Assembly (NCBI GenBank): GCA_913062745.1
Contig: CAJXXJ010000013.1
Location: forward strand, 1 to 16,185
Source of the DNA: an uncultured Phaeodactylibacter sp.
GTDB taxonomy: Bacteria > Bacteroidota > Bacteroidia > Chitinophagales > Saprospiraceae
Length of the DNA stretch: 16,185 nt
Direction: 5' to 3'
Shown here: positions 7,546 through 13,738 of the stretch, in pieces
Numbering within the stretch: the first letter of the stretch is position 1
Layout of the letters: each line of letters opens with the position of its first letter
Made by a program: the position numbers and the translations under genes
The notes under the pieces: model-generated
Database searches by the model: none
Told to the model about the DNA's origin: nothing
The model's input: the letters and a program-made list of their open reading frames with translations, nothing else

Positions 7546-8520
7546 TCAAGATTTATGAGATTCCAGCTGTTTTTCTCTTGCTTTGAGCACGGCAATCGCG
7601 TAGTCTTCTCCGGGCCGCCGGCTTTCTTTAATGATGTATTTTTGAAAACGGGACAGGGCGTGGTCCGGCAATATCAGGTAGTGCGGCTTATCGCGTTCCG
7701 GAATATAAGTGGCCAGGTAGCCGGGGTTCCACGCCAGTAGGGTATTCACGCTCATATCGCAGTGGTAGGCAATCTCCTCCAAATCGAGCTCCCGGTGCAC
7801 CCGAAATACACTAAACGACTTGCGCTGATAGGCCCGGAAGCGGGGTTTCAGATGGTGCTTTTGGTACTGCTCCGCCACGTACATCGTTGCGATGATGCGC
7901 GGCAGGTAAGCCCGTGTCTGCCGGGGCAGGTGGTGGGCAATGTCCCAAAAGTTGTCACACCCGGTCTTGTCCAGCGCCCGCTGCACCCGGCCCGGCCCGC
8001 AGTTGTATGCAGCGAGCACGAGCGACCATTCTCCGAATTGCCGGTACAGGCGGGATAGGTAGCGCACCGCTGCTTCTGTAGAGCGGTAAGGGTCTTTGCG
8101 CTCATCCGACCATTCGTCTATCCGCAGCCCAAAGCCTTTACCGGTAGCTGGCATGAACTGCCAAAGCCCGGCGGCTCCGGCAGCACTCTCAATACCCGGT
8201 TTGAGGCGGGACTCAAGCAGAGGGATATACTTGAGCATCTTTGGCAGGTTGCGTTGCTGCAGATAGTGTTCGAAGATGGGGAAATACATAACCGAGCGGC
8301 CCAGCATCTTTTCAGTCTCCCGGCGGCCGGTGCGCAGATAGCTATGCAGTTCTTCCCGTACTTCATGATTATAATCCACCCGGAAAGGGAAGTCCATTTT
8401 AAGCATGCGGTAGGGAATGTCGTGGAGCGATTCCTGCTTCCAGTCAGGAGCATCCGAAGCGGCAGCGGCCGGCATCAGGCAGCTGCAGCAGAGTAAAAGA
8501 TTTAGGGTCAGGGCTTTCAT
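7546..8520 (-). CDS. MltD-like lytic murein transglycosylase (SLT domain, no canonical LysM)
   Basis: The product is 324 residues. It cleaves peptidoglycan glycan strands, leaving 1,6-anhydroMurNAc ends, in the periplasm. Residues 1-21 are a Sec-type signal (ending PAAAA). It contains a Cys cluster (CCSC, 11-14) that does not fit a lipobox well. The GH23 SLT domain spans about 95-215: the catalytic Glu103 in PLLESRLKP, AAGAAGLWQFMPATGKGFGL (113-132), and LAAYNCGPGRVQRAL (169-183). After it comes the MltD-type linker domain (243-285, LDLEEIAYHCDMSVNTLL then WNPGY). The chain ends shortly after in a basic, charged tail without the LysM that its paralogue has. It follows the paralogue on the same strand after 271 bp. 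I found no clear promoter for it, so it may depend partly on read-through. Confidence 0.9.
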   Translation of the reverse strand: MKALTLNLLLCCSCLMPAAAASDAPDWKQESLHDIPYRMLKMDFPFRVDYNHEVREELHSYLRTGRRETEKMLGRSVMYFPIFEHYLQQRNLPKMLKYIPLLESRLKPGIESAAGAAGLWQFMPATGKGFGLRIDEWSDERKDPYRSTEAAVRYLSRLYRQFGEWSLVLAAYNCGPGRVQRALDKTGCDNFWDIAHHLPRQTRAYLPRIIATMYVAEQYQKHHLKPRFRAYQRKSFSVFRVHRELDLEEIAYHCDMSVNTLLAWNPGYLATYIPERDKPHYLILPDHALSRFQKYIIKESRRPGEDYAIAVLKAREKQLESHKS

Positions 8521-8681
8521 GTTGCAGGTTTAGTTTGATTGTCTTTTACGGGCTGCTTTGAAAATCGTTACCCTGTTTGGGGTATATTTTTTCACCAAGT
8601 ATCAGATAATCAGTAAATTATGCGGCATCTTATTCCCTGAAACCCCTATTGTTGCTGCGTTAACAAGAGGTGCACATACGA

Positions 8682-8718
8682 CAAGGCGGCTGCCGGATAT
8701 TTTCCGGCAGCCGCCTTG
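8682..8718. other. Perfect 16-bp stem-loop between the two transglycosylase genes
   Basis: CAAGGCGGCTGCCGGA (8682-8697) and its exact reverse complement (8703-8718) enclose a 5-nt loop (TATTT). The stem is GC-rich and would be very stable. It lies 73 bp past the stop of the LysM-containing transglycosylase gene. No T-run follows on either strand, so it is not a textbook intrinsic terminator. It may be a terminator of another kind, an mRNA 3'-end stabiliser, or a copy of a dispersed palindromic repeat. Confidence 0.7.
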
Positions 8719-8791
8719 CAATTGCGTAGGGCTATAAAGAATTAGGCCCTCACTTTCAGATTGTGTTCTTTTCCTCTGCGCAGGGAGAAGC

Positions 8792-9934
8792 CTACGGGCG
8801 TGCTACCAGCTGGAAATCCGGAAGGTAGAGGGTCAGCTCCTGATTCACGACTATTTCCGGTTTGCGCAGGTGGTTCCAGGACTGCAGCTCGCTTACAGTG
8901 CACTTGAAGCGCGCTGCGACATCCTCAATGCTCTCCCCTGACTGTACGATGTACTCTGTACGGTGAAAGTTTGGATAGAGCAGCAGATGGCTTGCATCGC
9001 TGCGCCCGTTGCGGGCGGCCAGGAAGGCTTTGGCAGCTGTAAGCCCCTGCTTCGGCAGGAGGAAAAAATAGCCGTCGCGGCTACGCGGCACGTAAGAGCG
9101 GCGGAAAGCCGGATTAAGCAGCTGCAGCTCTGCGACAGGGACGCCGGAAGCATGCGCCAGCTCGCCCATCGTCACCTCTTCGTAGATGGGCAGGGCAGCG
9201 AGCGGCTTGCCCAGCACTTTATCGAAGCGGGGCTTCAGGCCGTGGTCGGCGTAGAAGTTAGAAATATAAGCCGCGGCGATGAAGCGCGGGATGTAGTTCT
9301 GCGTTTCCTGCGGCAGGTAGTCCGCAACGGTGTAGTAGTCGCGGCAGCCTGCTTCGCGGATAGCAGCATTCACCCGGACCGGTCCGCAATTGTAGGCGGC
9401 CAGCACCAGCGACCAGTCGCGGTACTGCTCGTGCAGGCGGGCCAGCATGCTGACTGCCGCCTCTGTAGACCGGTACGGGTCCAGGCGCTCGTCTACCACG
9501 CTATTGATCTTCAGGCCATATAAGCGGGCAGAAGAAGGGATAAACTGCCAAAGGCCAGCGGCTCCCGCACTTGAATAAGCCTTCACCTGAAGGCCCGTTT
9601 CCACAATTGGCAGATACCGAAGCTCCTTCGGCAATCCATATAGGTGGAGGTAGTGCTCAAATATGGGGAAGAAAGCCGATTGGCGGGCGAGCATAGCTTC
9701 CGTGTCCCGGTAGCCATTCGTCACATAGTCCTTGATGGTAGACCGTACCTGCTCATCGTAGCGGGCCCGGAAAGGAAGGTTGAGCTGGTGAAAACGCTCT
9801 TTGACGTCTCCTTCTATACTAGCTGACCAGCGGTAAGCTTCAGAAGGGGTGTCAAGGGTAGATGTTTCAGATTTGGGCATAGCTGTCAAGCTGTTAGCTG
9901 CCAGCACAGCCACAATTGTCCATGGGAATTTCAT
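8792..9934 (-). CDS. MltD-like lytic murein transglycosylase with C-terminal LysM domain
   Basis: The product is 380 residues from the ATG at 9932-9934. That start gives a clean signal peptide (MKFPWTIVAVLAANSLTA). A GTG 18 codons upstream only adds a Cys/Arg-rich leader and is rejected. The GH23 SLT domain spans about 104-225: catalytic Glu112 in LPIVETGLQ, AGAAGLWQFIPSSARLYGLK (123-142) and LAAYNCGPVRVNAAI (178-192). The MltD linker domain (about 251-293, MGELAHASGVPVAELQLLNP) precedes one LysM repeat (328-372, YIVQSGESIEDVAARF...WNHL...LYLP), which binds peptidoglycan. It is a clear paralogue of the next gene on the same strand. The sequence upstream holds a promoter with an exact TTG-N20-TAGCTTTG, which would give a leader of about 240 nt. 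Confidence 0.93.
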   Translation of the reverse strand: MKFPWTIVAVLAANSLTAMPKSETSTLDTPSEAYRWSASIEGDVKERFHQLNLPFRARYDEQVRSTIKDYVTNGYRDTEAMLARQSAFFPIFEHYLHLYGLPKELRYLPIVETGLQVKAYSSAGAAGLWQFIPSSARLYGLKINSVVDERLDPYRSTEAAVSMLARLHEQYRDWSLVLAAYNCGPVRVNAAIREAGCRDYYTVADYLPQETQNYIPRFIAAAYISNFYADHGLKPRFDKVLGKPLAALPIYEEVTMGELAHASGVPVAELQLLNPAFRRSYVPRSRDGYFFLLPKQGLTAAKAFLAARNGRSDASHLLLYPNFHRTEYIVQSGESIEDVAARFKCTVSELQSWNHLRKPEIVVNQELTLYLPDFQLVARP

Positions 9935-10043
9935 AATACAACGTTTTGCATGAAGCCTTGGGCAGGAGCTGGGGCTCTCCCGGCACACTCCGCAGCGCCG
10001 CTTACCGCAGCAAGCAGCGCCGCAACCCAGAGAGCGACTATGT

Positions 10044-10059
10044 TTTGCCTAAAGGCAAA
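10044..10059. promoter_or_regulatory. Operator-like palindrome in the transglycosylase leader
   Basis: TTTGCCT-AA-AGGCAAA is a 7+2+7 perfect inverted repeat, 110 bp upstream of the transglycosylase ATG. The half-site AGGCAAA recurs at 10180-10186, overlapping the minus-strand -7 box. It could be a regulator site or a small hairpin in the mRNA. No regulator is known from the window. Confidence 0.3.
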
Positions 10060-10182
10060 TACAGCCACTCCCGTACACAAGCCCTTAAAAAGAACCTGCG
10101 CAGGCATGCAATAAATGTCTAACTCTTTGTGTTTTCGTACATGCGAATTATCCGGAAGGCTTACCTTCTTTCAAATTCGAGG

Positions 10183-10213
10183 CAAAGCTATACCCTTTGC
10201 GGGGAAAAGTCAA
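10183..10213 (-). promoter_or_regulatory. Promoter for the LysM transglycosylase gene
   Basis: On the minus strand, TTG (10213-10211), exactly 20 nt, then TAGCTTTG (10190-10183) match the Bacteroidota sigma-ABfr consensus of -33 TTG and -7 TAnnTTTG. Transcription would start near 10178. The only gene downstream is the LysM transglycosylase, with a leader of about 240 nt. The element interlocks with the plus-strand promoter at 10196-10227. Confidence 0.65.
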
Positions 10214-10227
10214 CGATTTTAGCTTTG
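10196..10227 (+). promoter_or_regulatory. Promoter driving the moaD leader or a small RNA
   Basis: TTTG (10196-10199), exactly 20 nt, then TAGCTTTG (10220-10227) is a full match to the Bacteroidota promoter consensus. Transcription would start near 10232. A second -7-like box, TATTTTTG, lies at 10244-10251 but has a shorter 16-nt spacing to a TTTG. The first gene downstream is moaD, 346 nt beyond the predicted start. Confidence 0.65.
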
Positions 10228-10255
10228 CCGGCATCTCCACCCTTATTTTTGCCCC

Positions 10256-10363
10256 GGTACAGACGATAAGCACCCCCTCGGATTATTTGGTGTAGACTCA
10301 AGCTGCCTGACTTGAGCTGTATCCCGCGTGGGGGCTGTAAAATATAATACCCTGATATGGGTA
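10256..10363 (+). ncRNA. Candidate structured RNA or cis-regulatory leader upstream of moaD
   Basis: Several compatible stems follow the plus-strand promoter. GGTA (10256-10259) can pair with TACC (10348-10351), and TACAG (10258-10262) alternatively with CTGTA (10335-10339). AGC plus CCCC (10269-10277) pairs with GGGGGCT, and CGGAT (10279-10283) with ATCC (10321-10324) plus a bulge. CTCAAG (10297-10302) pairs with CTTGAG (10311-10316) around an 8-nt loop. A further hairpin, TACCC/GGGTA, is at 10348-10363. Together they resemble a bulged rod. It matches no riboswitch, tmRNA, SRP or RNase P RNA signature that I recognise. A 6S-like or other small RNA, or a leader of moaD, is possible. The folding was done by eye and is unverified. 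Confidence 0.3.
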
Positions 10364-10522
10364 GACTTCCGCGATTTATACGGCTGCTTCAACCTTTGAA
10401 TACCTGCCTTTCCCGAAGTGTTAAAATTTTCTTAAAAAGCGTTAACGTGCTGTCTGCTTTTGCGCATCAGCGTGTAAACAGAGTGCACGCGTAGGCTTCC
10501 GGCAGTGTTTTTTCACCGGGCC

Positions 10523-10553
10523 AAAACCGGATGAATAAGCCACCGGGTTTTTT
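10523..10553 (+). terminator. Possible terminator or attenuator just upstream of moaD
   Basis: AAAACCGG (10523-10530) and CCGGGTTTT (10543-10551) can pair with one bulged G around a 12-nt loop, followed by further T residues to 10553. It would end a small RNA started at 10232, or act as an attenuator for moaD 24 bp further on. The stem is modest. Confidence 0.35.
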
Positions 10554-10577
10554 GTATATTTCCACAAACGAAGCGGT

Positions 10578-10820
10578 ATGACCATCAAGATTTTAGCATT
10601 CGGAATTGCCCGGGACATCCTCGGCGGAAACGAAGTGCAGCTGCAGCTTCCCCCGGAAGCGACCGTCGGGCAGTTGAAAGAACAGCTTTGCCAATCCTAT
10701 CCTTCTTTTGAAAAACTCGCTTCCCTCTCCATAGCGCTCAACGCTGACTATGTGCCTGATGAGCGGAAAATAACCCCTACCGATGAAGTAGTCATTATAC
10801 CTCCGGTAAGCGGAGGGTGA
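10578..10820 (+). CDS. moaD: MoaD/ThiS-family small sulfur carrier protein
   Basis: The product is 80 residues with a ubiquitin-like beta-grasp pattern: MTIKILAFGIARDILGG, a helix at VGQLKEQLCQSYPSF, then LSIALNADYV and EVVIIPPVSGG. The C-terminal Gly79-Gly80 is what the E1-like enzyme MoeB/MoaE-type system adenylates and thiocarboxylates. The sequence (FGIARDILGG, VIIPPVSGG) points to MoaD, the small subunit of molybdopterin synthase, rather than ThiS. The partner moaE and other molybdenum-cofactor genes are not adjacent, so the gene is an orphan here. It has a separate terminator and a long, possibly structured leader. No Shine-Dalgarno is seen. Confidence 0.88.
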   Translation: MTIKILAFGIARDILGGNEVQLQLPPEATVGQLKEQLCQSYPSFEKLASLSIALNADYVPDERKITPTDEVVIIPPVSGG

Positions 10821-10860
10821 AAAAATTTTGGCAGATTAGCAGCGGGCTCTCCAATTTTTT
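10820..10860 (+). terminator. Likely terminator after moaD
   Basis: AAAAAATT-tt-GG (10820-10831) pairs with CCAATTTTTT (10851-10860) with a 2-nt bulge, and AGC/GCT forms an inner stem. The 3' arm ends in a run of six T. It begins at the last base of the moaD stop codon. Confidence 0.5.
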
Positions 10861-11011
10861 ATATTTTGGGGGCTCCCCCGTATATTATCCCGTGTACATA
10901 CCGCTTTATTACTCGACACGTCCAGATTTCTTTTCGAGAAAAACCAGGGAAATAGCGGCTGCTGATTGTCACTCTTCGTGCTGCTGCTAGCGCCCGTTGA
11001 CCATATGTACT

Positions 11012-13738
11012 ATGAGGAAATCCTTTGCATGCACCTTGCTGCTCTTGCTGCAAGCCGTGCTCGCCGTGTCGCAGTCTGCACAGGCCCATCAGAACCGGGC
11101 CGTATCATTACTGCTGAATCAATCCTACGAGGATGCTATTCCTGAGCTCAGGGAGGCGGCTGCCCTTTATGAGCGGGACGGGGCTTATACCCGCTATTTT
11201 GACTGCCTGAATCAGCTTTCAAAGGCATATCTTTCCACCGGGCAGACAGAGGCAGCCAAACAAACAGCTAAATCCTCTCTGTGGGAAAGCATGAAGCTCC
11301 TGGGCCGGGATAATCCGCAGGCATCCACTGCGGCACATCATTTGGCGAAAGCCTACAGCGCTGCCGGGCGCCACGATGACGCGATCCAGTTTCACCAAAT
11401 GGGTTTGGACATCCGTACGGAAATATACGGCAAGCTTCACTCCGAAGTTGTTGCTTCTCTGTGCGAGCTATCCGTAGCAGAGCGGGAAGCCGGGCAGCTG
11501 ATGCAGGCAGAAGAGCATCTGAACGAGGGCTTGCGCCTGCTCTCCACTATTTACCATCCGGAACACGCTGAGGTTGCTCAGCTGCGCAGCTTGCTCGGAC
11601 AGCTCAGGCAGGAAAGCGGCGACCTGAGGGAGGCGCGGCAGCAGTACGAAACGGCACTCCGGATACTGGAACGGGAAAGCCGCCCGGGCAGCCTGAAGGG
11701 GGAAGTGCTGCTGCGGCTGGCATCTTTGAGCGAAGGGGAGGAGCAGCAGGCACTGTACGAGGAGGCTCTGCCATACCTTTCGCAGCACAGCCTGCAACCG
11801 GATGAGCAAATGATGCAGGGGCTTCTGCGCATAACGGTACAGGCACTGCGCGAAGGGAAGGCTGAGCTGGCGGTCCGTTACTCCTCCTACGTGCTTCAGT
11901 CGGCTGGTGCGGAATCGGTTCTATCCCCGGCAGAGGCAACTTTTGGGCTTCGGTTGGCGGAAGGGCTGCTGGTGCTTGGCCGCTTGCAGGAAGCATTGGC
12001 CGTTTTTGAAACGATCTGGGAAAAAGGCGAAATACCAATACCGGAAACATTAGCTGTCGCTTCCTGTCAGCTGTCAGTATGGGCGGGCAAACCGGAGCAG
12101 GCTGTCCGCTGGGCGGCTGACTACGAAGGGCAGGCGTCCGCCCCATCGGTGTCAGTGGAGCGCCTGACTGCGTTGCTGGCTTCCGGCAACGCAGAGGCAG
12201 TTAGCAGTCAGCTTCCCGAACTACGTGATAAACTTAGCCCTGCACAACTTGCTGAAGCAGATTATCTGGAGGGCCGTGCGATGCTGCAAACAGCTGAGCC
12301 AGGGCCTGCACTGGTTTGTTTTCAGCGGGGGCTGCAACAACCGGGCATCTCTGTTTGGGCGAAAGCCCGGCTTTTGGGAGCTGCCCTGCAGGCTCATCAC
12401 GCCACGGGCGAGCCAGCCGGCGATGCAGCCCTCCGGGCACTGCAGGCGTTCCAAAGCGCGATCGGGGAATGCCTGGATAGCCCTCTGGCACCGCTGCAGG
12501 CACAACAGCTTTTGCAGCTGCAGGAGGAAGTACAGCCCGCAGCGCTCGAGCTGCTTTACGCGCTGCACACTGCCCGGCCCACAGAGATACGGCCGGTTTA
12601 TGAATGGATGGAGCAATCCGCCTTCCACCGCTTGTTTACGGAGGTGCACGGGTTGCGCAAGTCAGCATCGGCCTTGCGGCAATACTATCAGATAATGCAA
12701 GACGATTCAGGCGGGGAAGGCGCCGGACAGGCATTTCCGGAAGATGCGCGGTACACTCTCGTTGATGCCGGGCCGCTAAGCTGGGAGGCTATGCAGTCTG
12801 TATGCCGCAAAGATCAAATGCAGCCGCTGTACTTTCAGCAAACAGAGGATTATATCTATTGCTTCAGGGTGGAAGGCGGTGCGGGTAGCTTGCAGCGTTT
12901 TCCACTGCTTGCAGACTGGCCGCAGCAGCTGCCGAACGCTCAGAAAGGCTGGACGGCTATAATTGCGGAAGAGCTGCAGCGCTCTGCCGGCACGACGGAG
13001 CGGCTACTGATTATCCCGGGAGCGGGGCTGGAGCTCTTCCCCTTTGAATTGCTGGCCGGGCAGCAAGGGTATTTGGGGGAAACATTCACATTGCTGCGCC
13101 ATGGGAGCCTGACGACCTATTTGCTTGACGCAAACAGCGCCGGGGTGCTGCCGCCTGCTACCGGGCCATTGGCCTATGTGTTGGGAAAAGAGGAAGTACA
13201 AAAAGAAGGCGAGGTGATTGCTATGCCGACCCGGCAGCCAGCTGTAGAGCCCGGTGAAAACTGGGTGCAAAACTGGGTGCTGGAGCAGGGAGGCCGCACC
13301 CTGGTGGGGAGCCGCCCGCCGGCAGCACTGGCGTTTGCAGCTATTGACCCATCCGCTTTGCACTTCGACTGGCCAAAGGCAAGGCTTACTGCGATTAGCG
13401 CAGAGGGGATGCCACGGCTGGCAGCCAGCCTGTACAGCCGCCTGGTATGGGAGCAGATGAAAGGAGCAGGGGCTTATCTGGTCTGCCCCAGTTTCTATGC
13501 AGGTGCCGAAACGGGCCGGCAAATTCTGCAACAGTGGAAGTCTGGAGAACAACCACTCGTGCAGGCCGCCCGCGCGTCACTATCCGCAACGGGTGAACAG
13601 CAGCCAGGCAATGCTCCTGCTGTAGTGCTCACTTTTGGAGCACCTGCAGGCAGACGGGCAGGCGCGGGTATACCGGCCTACCTCGTACTGGGTGCAGTAG
13701 CTTCCGTTATCTTTCTCGGTGTATGGGCTAAACGGTAA
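11012..13738 (+). CDS. Secreted TPR protein with degenerate CHAT-like domain and C-terminal membrane anchor
   Basis: The product is 908 residues from the ATG at 11012; an in-frame TTG at 10997 would spoil the signal peptide. Residues 1-25 are a Sec signal (ending AQA). TPR-like helical pairs fill about 26-220 (for example QLSKAYLSTGQTEAAKQT, HLAKAYSAAGRHDDAIQFHQ and EAEQLMQ-type repeats), with more Ala/Leu/Glu-rich helical repeats to about 560. From about 580 the chain looks like a CHAT (caspase-like) domain: PLYFQQTEDYIYCFRVEG, then LLIIPGAGLELFPFELL (665-681). At the two catalytic positions the motifs are altered: the usual ATHG region reads LHFDWP (783-788) and the LSACET region reads AISAEGMP (794-801), so the His and Cys appear lost. 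Residues 886-905 form a transmembrane helix followed by a short basic end (AKR). Function is unknown, and a scaffold or a dead protease is inferred. Confidence 0.82.
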   Translation: MRKSFACTLLLLLQAVLAVSQSAQAHQNRAVSLLLNQSYEDAIPELREAAALYERDGAYTRYFDCLNQLSKAYLSTGQTEAAKQTAKSSLWESMKLLGRDNPQASTAAHHLAKAYSAAGRHDDAIQFHQMGLDIRTEIYGKLHSEVVASLCELSVAEREAGQLMQAEEHLNEGLRLLSTIYHPEHAEVAQLRSLLGQLRQESGDLREARQQYETALRILERESRPGSLKGEVLLRLASLSEGEEQQALYEEALPYLSQHSLQPDEQMMQGLLRITVQALREGKAELAVRYSSYVLQSAGAESVLSPAEATFGLRLAEGLLVLGRLQEALAVFETIWEKGEIPIPETLAVASCQLSVWAGKPEQAVRWAADYEGQASAPSVSVERLTALLASGNAEAVSSQLPELRDKLSPAQLAEADYLEGRAMLQTAEPGPALVCFQRGLQQPGISVWAKARLLGAALQAHHATGEPAGDAALRALQAFQSAIGECLDSPLAPLQAQQLLQLQEEVQPAALELLYALHTARPTEIRPVYEWMEQSAFHRLFTEVHGLRKSASALRQYYQIMQDDSGGEGAGQAFPEDARYTLVDAGPLSWEAMQSVCRKDQMQPLYFQQTEDYIYCFRVEGGAGSLQRFPLLADWPQQLPNAQKGWTAIIAEELQRSAGTTERLLIIPGAGLELFPFELLAGQQGYLGETFTLLRHGSLTTYLLDANSAGVLPPATGPLAYVLGKEEVQKEGEVIAMPTRQPAVEPGENWVQNWVLEQGGRTLVGSRPPAALAFAAIDPSALHFDWPKARLTAISAEGMPRLAASLYSRLVWEQMKGAGAYLVCPSFYAGAETGRQILQQWKSGEQPLVQAARASLSATGEQQPGNAPAVVLTFGAPAGRRAGAGIPAYLVLGAVASVIFLGVWAKR

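Larger units (their letters stand above)
9935..10577. other. 643-bp regulatory gap between transglycosylase and moaD genes
   Basis: No protein gene is credible here. From left to right it holds the leader of the minus-strand transglycosylase with a 16-bp palindrome (10044-10059), two divergent interlocked promoters (10183-10227) and a second plus-strand -7 box, TATTTTTG (10244-10251). A set of compatible stems follows (10256-10363) that may be a structured RNA, then an AT-rich stretch with a CGTTAACG palindrome, and finally a possible terminator (10523-10553) just before moaD. TATATTTC at 10555-10562 is one mismatch from a -7 box and could give moaD its own start. Confidence 0.6.

Noticed and set aside
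7301..7549. Minus-strand 82-codon frame with a hydrophobic stretch, overlapping the end of the transglycosylase gene
   Set aside because: It can start only at TTG, resembles no family, and its codon content differs from the neighbours. It is treated as intergenic.
9935..9988. Longer transglycosylase start at a GTG 18 codons upstream
   Set aside because: It places a Cys/Arg-rich segment before a perfectly good signal peptide that begins at the ATG at 9932-9934.
10261..10340. tRNA, tmRNA, SRP or known riboswitch in the structured leader
   Set aside because: There is no cloverleaf, TPsiC-type loop, tmRNA tag frame, SRP GNAR loop or known riboswitch core. It is kept only as an unclassified candidate.
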